Assembly (NCBI GenBank): GCA_025352325.1
Contig: JANXTR010000045.1
Coordinates: 186,001-250,000 of the forward strand
From: Microbacteriaceae bacterium
GTDB taxonomy: Bacteria; Actinomycetota; Actinomycetes; Actinomycetales; Microbacteriaceae
DNA: 64,000 nt
Direction of reading: 5' to 3'
A program made the position numbers and the translations under genes. Shown here one piece after another: positions 56,095-64,000 of the stretch; within the stretch, counting starts at the first letter, position 1; every line of letters starts with the position of its first letter. Below the pieces are notes generated by a model. The model saw only the letters and a list, made by a program, of their open reading frames with translations. It ran no database searches and was not told where the DNA came from.

Positions 56095-57615
56095 TCAGCG
56101 GACGGGCACGCGGACGGGCCGGTGCCCCCAGAGCTGCAACCCGGCGTAACTGCGCCAGGGCGCCCACGCCGCCGCGCGTTCGGCCAGGGCCTTGGGCGCC
56201 CGGGGGAGCCCCAGAGTTTCGGCGCTCTGCCGGATCACCAGATCCGTCTCGAGGAAGGTGTCCGGATTGCCGAGGGCGCGGAGTGCGACGTAGTCGGCGG
56301 TCCACGGTCCGACCCCCGGCAGCGCCAGCAGCCGGGCGCGCAACTCGGCGGCGGGGGTCTCGAGGGCGAGGCCCAGTTCACCGCTCGCCACGGCATCCGC
56401 CACTCGGATGATGGTGGCCACCCGGTTCGCTGGTCCGCGGAGCACCTCCCCACCTCGTTCGGCGATGGTCGCCGCGGAGGGGAACATCCCGCCATCACCC
56501 AGATCGGCCACGAGCCGCCCGACCACGGTGCGCGCTGCCGCGACCGAGATCTGCTGCCCGATGAGGGTGCGGAACAGGGTCTCGGCCCCGTCTGCGGCGC
56601 CGGGGATCCGGATCCCGGGCACGGCTGCTATGAGCGGCGCGAGCACCGGATCGGCCGAGAGCGCCTCGTCGATGGCGACGGAGTCCGCATCCAGGTCGAA
56701 CAGGCGGCGCACCCGCGAGGACAGCGCCGACACGTCGGCAAGGGTCGCCAGTCGCGCGGTGACGATCACGCCGGCGCGCTCCGGGTCGAGGCGGATGGTG
56801 ACGTCGGCGCGGCCGCCAGGCAGGTCGAGCGGCCTCGAGAAGCGGGTGTCGTCGCCAGACTCGAGCCCGGGGATCGCGTGGTCGGCGAAGAAGCGCATGA
56901 GCCCGCGACCGTCGAAGGGCGGACGCGCCGGGAGCCGGAGGGTCAAGGGCGTCGACGACTCGTCGATCCGCTCGTCGGCCCGTTCCTCGGGACGCATGTC
57001 CAGCGCCCGGGTGCCACTGCGAGCGAGACGGCGCAGCTCGGTCGGCGTGCTCCGGTACACCTCGGCGATCGTGTCGTTGAACTGGCGCAGGCTGCCGAAT
57101 CCGGCCGCGAAGGCGATGTCGCTGACCGGCAGCTCGGTGGCGGCGAGCAGGGAGCGGGCCGTCTGCGCGCGGTTCGCCCGGGCCAACGCGAGCGGGCCGG
57201 CGCCGAGCTCGGCCCGCAGCACGCGCGTCACGTGCCGAGAGGTGTAGCCGAGGCGACGGGCGAGACCCTCGACGCCCTCGCGCTCCACGACGCCGTCGTG
57301 CACCAAGCGCATCGCCCGGGAGGCCAGGTCATCGTGGAGGTTCCAGTCGGGGGAGCCCGGCACGGCATCCGGTTGGCAGCGCTTGCAGGCGCGCAGGCCG
57401 GCCTCGTGCGCGGCCGCGGCGGTGCGGTAGAAGCTGACGTTGCCTGGCTTGGGAGTCATGGCGGGGCAACTGGGACGGCAGTAGATGCCCGTGGTGTGCA
57501 CCCCCGCGATGAACTGGCCGTCAAAGCGCGCGTCCCGCGACGCCAGCGCGCCGTACTGACGGTCGAACGCGGCCTGCCGATCGAAGGCGGCGCGGCGGTC
57601 GACGTCCGGGTCCAT
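56095..57615 (-). CDS. Ada-type regulator fused to AlkA-like DNA-3-methyladenine glycosylase
   Basis: Ada zinc domain TGIYCRPSCPAMTPKPGNVSFY...ACKRCQP, AraC HTH, and AlkA part LPGVGPWTADYVALRALGNPDTF. Confidence 0.92.
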   Translation of the reverse strand: MDPDVDRRAAFDRQAAFDRQYGALASRDARFDGQFIAGVHTTGIYCRPSCPAMTPKPGNVSFYRTAAAAHEAGLRACKRCQPDAVPGSPDWNLHDDLASRAMRLVHDGVVEREGVEGLARRLGYTSRHVTRVLRAELGAGPLALARANRAQTARSLLAATELPVSDIAFAAGFGSLRQFNDTIAEVYRSTPTELRRLARSGTRALDMRPEERADERIDESSTPLTLRLPARPPFDGRGLMRFFADHAIPGLESGDDTRFSRPLDLPGGRADVTIRLDPERAGVIVTARLATLADVSALSSRVRRLFDLDADSVAIDEALSADPVLAPLIAAVPGIRIPGAADGAETLFRTLIGQQISVAAARTVVGRLVADLGDGGMFPSAATIAERGGEVLRGPANRVATIIRVADAVASGELGLALETPAAELRARLLALPGVGPWTADYVALRALGNPDTFLETDLVIRQSAETLGLPRAPKALAERAAAWAPWRSYAGLQLWGHRPVRVPVR

Positions 57616-57729
57616 GCGACCCACCCTGCCATGCCCGACCGACAGTCAGCAGCGGAAATCGGACATCACCTCACGGTGGGTGTCGCGCGGATCCGGGCCC
57701 CGCGACATCCGATCGGCTAACCTCGCAGC

Positions 57730-59148
57730 ATGACCATGGAGGCTCCTCTCGGGACGGTCGCGCCCGATGCGCTCCGGGCGGAGCTCGTCGCGGAGCTGGG
57801 TGACGTTGTCCGCACCGATCCGGAGTCGCTGAGCGCGGCGCGGGCCGACAAGTCGGGTCACGTCTCGCCGACGACACCGCTCGCGGTCGTCGAGGCCACG
57901 ACGGTCGAGCAGGTGCAGGCGACCATGCGCTTCGCGACTGCCCACCGGATCCCCGTGGTCCCGCGCGGCGCGGGCACCGGTCTCGCAGGTGGTGCCATCG
58001 CCGGCGAGGGGGAGCTGGTGCTCTCGACCCGCTCGATGAGCCGCATCCTCGAGATCTCGGTTGACGACGAGCTCGCGGTCGTCGAGCCCGGCGTGCTCAA
58101 CGGCGACCTTAACGCGGTGCTGTTCGACCGCGGCCTCTGGTGGGCACCGGATCCGGCCAGCAAGGCGATCTCGACCATCGGCGGCAACATCGCCACGAAC
58201 GCCGGCGGCCTGCTCTGCATCAAGTACGGTGTCACCCGCGAGGCGGTGCTCGGCTTGAAGGTCGTGCTCGCCGACGGCCGCCTGCTTCAACTCGGGCACC
58301 GCACCGTCAAGGGCGTCACCGGCTACGACCTTACCGCCTTGATGATCGGATCCGAGGGCACGCTCGGCGTCGTCGTCGAGGCCACCCTCAAGCTGCGGCC
58401 ACTTCCGCGCGGCAACGTGGCCACGATCAGTGCCTCCTTCCCGAGCGTCGAGCTCGCCGCTCGCGCCGCGGCGGTGATCGTCGCCAGCGGGATCAAGCCG
58501 GCGATCATGGAACTGCTCGATGGGCGCGCGCTGGTGGGTATTGGCGAGTACCTCGGGATCGATCTCGGCGGGCGCGGTGCGCAGTTGCTGGTGCAGACGG
58601 ATGGCACGGGCGCCGACACCGAGGCCGGGGACGCGCTCGCTGTCATCCGTTCGCTCGGCGGCGAGGCCGAGCTGACGAACGACCGCGCGGAGGGCGAGAA
58701 GCTGTTCGCGATCCGGCGTTCGTTCCATCCCGCCATGGAGGCGCGCGGCACCGTCCTCATCGAGGACGTCGCGGTGCCCCGCAGCGCCCTGCCCGCCATG
58801 TTTGCCGCCATCGAGCGCATCGAGGCGAAGTACGGGATCGAGATCCCGACGGTCGCCCACGCGGGCGATGGCAACCTGCACCCGAACTTCGTGATCCCCG
58901 TCGGCACGGCCGGTGCCGAAACCGTCGACGGTCGCTTCGAGGTGCCCGAGAAGGTGTGGGCGGCGGCCGACGAGCTGTTCCTCGACTGCCTGCGTCTGGG
59001 CGGCACCCTGACGGGCGAGCACGGGGTCGGGATCCTCAAGAAGCGGTGGCTGCGCGACGAACTGGGCGACGACTCGCTCGCGCTGCAGAAGGAGCTCAAA
59101 CGGGTCTTCGATCCGCTCGGGATACTCAACCCCGGCAAGGTGTTCTGA
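57730..59148 (+). CDS. FAD-linked oxidase (glycolate oxidase GlcD/D-lactate dehydrogenase-like)
   Basis: VVPRGAGTGLAGGAIAGEGELVLSTRSM, HAGDGNLHPNFVIP, GEHGVGILKKRW. Confidence 0.93.
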   Translation: MTMEAPLGTVAPDALRAELVAELGDVVRTDPESLSAARADKSGHVSPTTPLAVVEATTVEQVQATMRFATAHRIPVVPRGAGTGLAGGAIAGEGELVLSTRSMSRILEISVDDELAVVEPGVLNGDLNAVLFDRGLWWAPDPASKAISTIGGNIATNAGGLLCIKYGVTREAVLGLKVVLADGRLLQLGHRTVKGVTGYDLTALMIGSEGTLGVVVEATLKLRPLPRGNVATISASFPSVELAARAAAVIVASGIKPAIMELLDGRALVGIGEYLGIDLGGRGAQLLVQTDGTGADTEAGDALAVIRSLGGEAELTNDRAEGEKLFAIRRSFHPAMEARGTVLIEDVAVPRSALPAMFAAIERIEAKYGIEIPTVAHAGDGNLHPNFVIPVGTAGAETVDGRFEVPEKVWAAADELFLDCLRLGGTLTGEHGVGILKKRWLRDELGDDSLALQKELKRVFDPLGILNPGKVF

Positions 59149-59246
59149 GCCAGATCGGAGCCGGTTGGCGGGCAAAGCTGTGAGCCACCTGTGCGCGGAA
59201 TAGTGATGCATCCGCATCGGTTGCAGCCATCAAGGTGACTACCCGG

Positions 59247-59879
59247 ATGACAACAGCGATGACCACTCAGACCAACTACGACTCTCCCGTGCGCGCTGTG
59301 CCCGCGCTCGGCCGTGAGACCCGCATGCCGGTTCCGCGCCCGACCGTCGGCCGCCTGCGTCTGCGGCCAGCCCGCCGCGGTCGCGGTTTCATCGTCGGCT
59401 CGGTGGATGCCGCCGGGCCAGACACCAACGGCTTCGCCCCGCGCGACCGGGTGGCGTGGCGCGACTCCGGCGAGGAGCTTGGAGAGCTCCTGCTGATCGA
59501 TCAGGACGACGTGCTCGGCGTGCCGTCCTGGGTGAGCGACGAGCAGGTCGTCAGCTACCTCGGCGCCGGGCTCATCGCCCGCGCCCTGGTGCGCACGCGC
59601 CCGTTCGCGCGCGGGGACCAGGTGCGCGTCGTGTCCACCGACTCCGTGGTCGCCGAGATGACCGCGGCCTGGGCGCGGTCGCTCGGCGCGCGGATCGTCG
59701 ACCCGGCGGTCGAGACGGCCCGAATCTCGATCCACGACGAGCCGCGCATCCGTCGGACCGTGCTCGGAAGTCACGGCAAGCTCGCACAGGCCGCAGTCGA
59801 GGTGTTCCAGGCGATCCGTGCCGGCGTCTTCGACGGGGTGTCGACCGTGTCGGACTCCTCGTCCAGCATCGCCGCGTAG
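59247..59879 (+). CDS. compact quinone-oxidoreductase-like (MDR) protein
   Basis: VGSVDAAGPDTNGFAPRDRVAWR...VSDEQVVSYLGAGLIARALVRTRPFARGDQVRVVSTDSVVAEMTAAWARSLGARIVDP follows the order of QOR blocks in only about 210 aa. Confidence 0.55.
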   Translation: MTTAMTTQTNYDSPVRAVPALGRETRMPVPRPTVGRLRLRPARRGRGFIVGSVDAAGPDTNGFAPRDRVAWRDSGEELGELLLIDQDDVLGVPSWVSDEQVVSYLGAGLIARALVRTRPFARGDQVRVVSTDSVVAEMTAAWARSLGARIVDPAVETARISIHDEPRIRRTVLGSHGKLAQAAVEVFQAIRAGVFDGVSTVSDSSSSIAA

Positions 59880-59962
59880 GCGCCCATACACGCCGAAGAT
59901 TTCTCGTCCGCGCACCGGGCGCCCTGATCGCTGCAGAACCGCTGCGCCCCTAGGCTGTCGGC

Positions 59963-60463
59963 ATGGCGTTCCTGGTCCCGCTCGGCGATGACGAACTGAG
60001 TCCGGATGCGGCCGCGGCCGCCCAGCTCTTCCTCGCCTCGCATTCCGGACCGCTGTCGAACCTCGACCGCACCCTGCTCGGCTCAGCGCCGGTGTTCGAC
60101 TCCTACATCGCCTGGTTCGCCCTCCGGGACGAACTGGTCCCGTACCTCGGGGAACGCGTGGTGACCCTGTTCTCATTCGCGATCAGCGATGCGTATCCGG
60201 CGGCTTACCCGGCCGAGTTCTTCCGACGTGAGCTGTCGCTCGAGGGCGACGACCCGCTCGGCCCACACGTCACCGAGGCAGAACGTCTGCTGATCGACTG
60301 GGGTCGCGGGCTCGGGGCGGGCGCGGCATCCGTGTCTCTGGAGCTCACCGCGCGCGTCGAGCAGACCTTCCAGCCGAAGCTGCGCCTGCTGCTGAGCGCG
60401 TTCGCCGGACTGATGGTGGCGGTCTGCCTCTTCACCACCGTCGCAGGCACGCCGAACGACTGA
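59963..60463 (+). CDS. hypothetical protein (166 aa)
   Basis: MAFLVPLGDDELSPDAAAAAQLFLASHSGPLSNLDRTLLGSAPVFDSYIAWF..., C-terminal hydrophobic segment. Confidence 0.65.
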   Translation: MAFLVPLGDDELSPDAAAAAQLFLASHSGPLSNLDRTLLGSAPVFDSYIAWFALRDELVPYLGERVVTLFSFAISDAYPAAYPAEFFRRELSLEGDDPLGPHVTEAERLLIDWGRGLGAGAASVSLELTARVEQTFQPKLRLLLSAFAGLMVAVCLFTTVAGTPND

Positions 60464-60464
60464 G

Positions 60465-61814
60465 GTGACCACCGCCGCATCCGGCCCGTGCCGCCGCCTG
60501 CACCCCGCGTGGATCGTGGCCGCGGTCGCCTTCCTGGCTCTTGTGGGCGCCGCAGGCTTCCGCTCGGCGCCGAGCGCGTTGATCGTGCCGTTGCAGGAGG
60601 AGTTCGGTTGGAGCCTCACAGAGCTGTCTGCGGCGGTCTCGGTCAACATCCTGCTGTTCGGTTTGACGGCGCCCTTCGCGGCCGCCCTGATGGAGCGCTT
60701 CGGCCTGCGCCGGGTAACGAGCACGGCCCTGTTCCTGATCGCAGCGGGCGCCGCGCTCAGCACTCTGGTGACGCACTCCTGGCAGCTGCTGCTCACCTGG
60801 GGTCTGCTGATCGGGCTCGGCACAGGCTCGATGGCGCTGGTCTTCGCGGCCCTGGTCGCCGACCGCTGGTTCCTGAAGCGCAAAGGTCTGATCACCGGGG
60901 TGCTTACCGCGGGCAGCGCCACCGGGCAGCTGATCTTTCTGCCGATCGTCGCCTCGGTCGCCCAGAACGACGGCTGGCGCTACGCCTCGCTGATCATCGC
61001 GGCGATCGCCCTCGCGGCGGTGCCGATCGTGGCGATCTTTCTGCGGGACTCGCCGGCGAGCATCGGAATCACGCCGTACGGATCTGCCGCGGATGCCCTG
61101 CCCGTCTTCCCGGCACGCAGCCCGATCAATCCGGCGAAGCGCGCGATCCAGGTGCTCGGACGGGCTTCCAAGATCCGCACCTTCTGGGCTCTCGTGGCCG
61201 GCTTCGCCATCTGCGGGGCGACCACCAACGGGCTCGTGGGGACCCATTTCATCCCGAGCCTGCACGACCACGGGATCGGCGAGACCACGGCGGCAAGCCT
61301 GCTGGCCGTCGTCGGGATCTTCGACGTCGTGGGCACGATCGCCTCGGGCTGGTTGACCGACCGGATCAACCCGCGCGTCCTGCTCGCCGCATACTACGCC
61401 GGGCGCGGGGTGTCACTGCTGCTGCTGCCGTTCCTGCTGAACGCGATCTCGGCCGGCCAGCTGCAGCCTCCGATCATCCTGTTCGTGGTCGTGTACGGAC
61501 TGGACTGGGTGGCCACCGTGCCCCCGACCGCCGCGCTCTGCCGCGAGGTCTTCGGCGCCGACGGACCTGTCGTGTACGGCTGGGTGTTCGCCTCGCACCA
61601 GATCGGCGCCGCCTCGGCTGCGCTCGCCGCCGGGGTGCTGCGCGACGCCTTCGGCTCGTACACCTGGGCCTGGTTCGGCGCGGCGGGTCTGTGTGTCGTC
61701 GCGGCCGTCGTGAGCGCGACGATCACCCACAGGCCGAAGGAGCCCGCCGCGTCGCCGGCACCCGAGCCCGCCCCGACGCCGACGCCCGAGCCGGTTCCCG
61801 CCGCGACGCCCTGA
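60465..61814 (+). CDS. MFS transporter (oxalate/formate antiporter-like)
   Basis: GTG start; RSAPSALIVPLQEEFGWSLTELSAAVSVNILLFGLTAPFAAALMERFG; 12 TM-like segments. Confidence 0.87.
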   Translation: MTTAASGPCRRLHPAWIVAAVAFLALVGAAGFRSAPSALIVPLQEEFGWSLTELSAAVSVNILLFGLTAPFAAALMERFGLRRVTSTALFLIAAGAALSTLVTHSWQLLLTWGLLIGLGTGSMALVFAALVADRWFLKRKGLITGVLTAGSATGQLIFLPIVASVAQNDGWRYASLIIAAIALAAVPIVAIFLRDSPASIGITPYGSAADALPVFPARSPINPAKRAIQVLGRASKIRTFWALVAGFAICGATTNGLVGTHFIPSLHDHGIGETTAASLLAVVGIFDVVGTIASGWLTDRINPRVLLAAYYAGRGVSLLLLPFLLNAISAGQLQPPIILFVVVYGLDWVATVPPTAALCREVFGADGPVVYGWVFASHQIGAASAALAAGVLRDAFGSYTWAWFGAAGLCVVAAVVSATITHRPKEPAASPAPEPAPTPTPEPVPAATP

Positions 61815-61965
61815 CCGGGTTCACCGTTCAGGGCACCGGGTAGCGGCGCGCCGCCCGCCATCCTGATCCCTCGACATCGGCGGCGTGTCGTCCTGATTCG
61901 CGGACACCGCACCGCCAGCAAAGGCCGGAGGGGCCGGCAGAAGGGCCGCCGGATACAGTCGCAGG

Positions 61966-62742
61966 GTGAACATCGTCGCCCTGCTGACCAGCGCCCTCTT
62001 CATCGGCGCTGTGGTGCTGGGCCTGCTGATCGCGGATGCCATTGTCTCGATCGTCGACGCCCGTCGCGTGCTCGACGACGACGACCAGCCCGACACCCTG
62101 ACCCGGCACCGCGTCCGTGAACTCAGCTGGACGGTCGTGGTCACCGCCGCGCTGGCCGTGCTCGTCGCGTTCGGCGTGGATTCCGCGGCCCGCTTCGTGT
62201 GGGACGAGGACCGGCCGGTCGTGGGCGCCTACATCCTGCTCGGCGTGACCCTGCTGTGCTTCGTGATCGGGATCGCGGCGGTCGTCGCGGTGGTGCGACG
62301 CGAGCGTCCGACCTACGCCCGGATCCGCCGCGATCTGCGGGATCGCTCGTCGTTCACCCTCGACAGCGAGGAGCTCGCCGAGTTCGAGGAGCGCTTCGAC
62401 CGCGCCGACCGGCTGCGTGCGCGGCGCTCGCAGGGCGCGCTGGTGCTGCGTGCCGTCGGCGTCGCCGTACTGATCGCGTTGGCGGTGCTCGCCGCTCTCA
62501 CCTTCCCGTTCGGGGTCGCGTTCGGGTTCGGAGCGGCTGCCGTGGTCGGCGCGGCGGCCTTCGTCGTGACGATCCGTGCGCGGGCCATCGCCCACGCCGC
62601 CTACCAGGCCGTGCTCGAATCTCAGCGCGCCGAGGTGGCCGCCCTGCTGGAACGCGCCAGGATCCCCGCCCGCGGTCGCGTGCCCGGACTCGGCAACCGG
62701 GTCGCCCGCGCCCTCGCGATCCTGCGCGAGCAGCAGAAGTGA
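61966..62742 (+). CDS. hypothetical membrane protein
   Basis: 258 aa with about five hydrophobic segments. Confidence 0.7.
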   Translation: MNIVALLTSALFIGAVVLGLLIADAIVSIVDARRVLDDDDQPDTLTRHRVRELSWTVVVTAALAVLVAFGVDSAARFVWDEDRPVVGAYILLGVTLLCFVIGIAAVVAVVRRERPTYARIRRDLRDRSSFTLDSEELAEFEERFDRADRLRARRSQGALVLRAVGVAVLIALAVLAALTFPFGVAFGFGAAAVVGAAAFVVTIRARAIAHAAYQAVLESQRAEVAALLERARIPARGRVPGLGNRVARALAILREQQK

Positions 62743-62774
62743 GCGGCACCGAGCGTCCGAAGTAGAGTCGGAGC

Positions 62775-64000
62775 ATGACGGCAACGCCCCCCGCCAGCGA
62801 TCCGACCGGGTTCCCCGCCCCGACGACCCGCGCCCTCGCTCCGGAGGCACCCGCCGAGGTGCAGGCGGCCACCCTGCAGCCCGCGCATCCGCAGTTGGCC
62901 CGCCCGGCTCCGCATCGCTCCACGCTGCTCGTTGTGGGCATCATCGGGTTCATCGTGGTGGGCATCGCGGTGCTGCTCGTCGTCGTGTACTTCCTGTCGT
63001 TCCTCGGGCCGGGCCTCACCTTCATTGGCGGCATCCTGGCGCTGATCCCGCTGACGATCGTGCTCTTCGGGGTGCGCTGGATCGACCGTTGGGAGCCGGA
63101 GCCGTTCGGCATCCTGCTGTTCGCCTTCTTCTGGGGCGCTGGCGCCTCGATCGTGCTCGCCCTCACTGTCGACACCGCGGCACAGATCGCCCTAGCGTCG
63201 CGCGGGGGCCCGAACAACGCCACCGAGGTACTGCAGGCGGTCGTGCAGGCGCCGATCGTCGAAGAGACGGCCAAGGGACTCGGCGTGCTGCTGATCTTCC
63301 TGGTGGCGCGTCGCTACTTCGACGGTCCGGTCGACGGAATCGTCTACGCGGCGACCGTGGCGGGGGGGTTCGCGTTCAGCGAGAACGTCCAGTACTTCGG
63401 CATCCAGATCGCGCAGGAGGGCGGATTCGACGGCTCGGTCGCCGAGATCTTCTTCATCCGTGGACTGTTGTCGCCCTTCGCGCACGTCATGTTCACCTCG
63501 ATGACGGGGATCTTCATCGGTATCGCGGCACGGCAGAGCAATCGGATCCTGGGCGTCGGCCTGTTCTTCGTGGGGCTGATCCCGGCGATCCTGCTGCACG
63601 CCCTGTGGAACGGCGCGCTCTCGATCGTCTACGACTTCTACGGGTACTACGCACTCGTGCAGGTGCCGCTGTTCGCCATCGCGGTGGTCGGGGTCGTGCT
63701 GCTGCGGCGCCGGGAGGTCACCCTCACCCAGATGCGGCTGGGGGAGTACGCGGCGGCAGGCTGGTTCAATGCGGCCGAGATCCAGTCGCTGGCGACTCCT
63801 GTCGGACGCCGCCGCTCACTGGCCTGGGCGAAGGCGAATGGGCAGGGCAGGCTGATGCGCAACTACATCCGGGATGTCACCCGGCTGGCCTTCACCCGCA
63901 ACCGCATCGTGACCCAGCGCGACAACCGTGCGACGTCGCAGGCCGACGAGGCCGCCCTGCTCGGGACGATCACGGCGGAGCGCTCGCAGCTCGCCGCGGC
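62775..64000 (+). CDS. PrsW family intramembrane metalloprotease (3' end outside the window)
   Basis: Open to the window edge. DRWEPEPFGILLFAFFWGAG, APIVEETAKGLGVLLIF, GGFAFSENVQYFG, HVMFTSMTGI, HALWNGAL are PrsW motifs. It is absent from the ORF track because it has no stop in the window. Confidence 0.88.
   Translation, partial: MTATPPASDPTGFPAPTTRALAPEAPAEVQAATLQPAHPQLARPAPHRSTLLVVGIIGFIVVGIAVLLVVVYFLSFLGPGLTFIGGILALIPLTIVLFGVRWIDRWEPEPFGILLFAFFWGAGASIVLALTVDTAAQIALASRGGPNNATEVLQAVVQAPIVEETAKGLGVLLIFLVARRYFDGPVDGIVYAATVAGGFAFSENVQYFGIQIAQEGGFDGSVAEIFFIRGLLSPFAHVMFTSMTGIFIGIAARQSNRILGVGLFFVGLIPAILLHALWNGALSIVYDFYGYYALVQVPLFAIAVVGVVLLRRREVTLTQMRLGEYAAAGWFNAAEIQSLATPVGRRRSLAWAKANGQGRLMRNYIRDVTRLAFTRNRIVTQRDNRATSQADEAALLGTITAERSQLAA

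Noticed and set aside
1-64000. CRISPR arrays, tRNA or rRNA genes
   Set aside because: No regularly spaced direct repeats of CRISPR type, no T-loop-like GGTTCGA-C-acceptor patterns and no rRNA-like blocks were recognised by eye; tRNAscan-SE or a CRISPR finder would be decisive.

Overview
High-GC actinobacterial chromosome segment, Microbacteriaceae-like by gene content (inference). At the left edge, truncated by the window, is a Tn7-like transposition operon: TnsA-like C-terminus, TnsB DDE transposase, TnsC AAA ATPase and TniQ, followed by a gene-poor stretch with small ORFs and TnsB-site-like repeats. Most of the rest is ordinary chromosome: truB, ribF, deoC with a split aldehyde dehydrogenase pair, SNF2 helicase, Pr6Pr, Eis-type acetyltransferase, DUF3516 helicase, aspA, ligD/ku, Ada-AlkA and PrsW. 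A small accessory cluster (NERD, NUDIX, HNH, orphan DarT-like, Phd/VapC) lies at 31.7-35.9 kb, and a run of DUF2510 membrane proteins lies at 40-45 kb. The most interesting unexplained signal is the roughly 1 kb non-coding region at 22.55-23.57 kb. It holds two homologous promoter modules about 496 bp apart, each followed by strongly structured sequence. The first transcript is predicted to carry several hairpins, repeated CCCC motifs and an intrinsic-terminator-like long hairpin, which suggests an undescribed sRNA pair. A multi-hairpin 5' leader in front of the SNF2 helicase is a second RNA candidate. Several decayed genes (PiT transporter, NmrA-type reductase, SGNH/GAF-like remnant) were also seen. 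All family calls come from reading motifs in translated ORFs; no database search was run.
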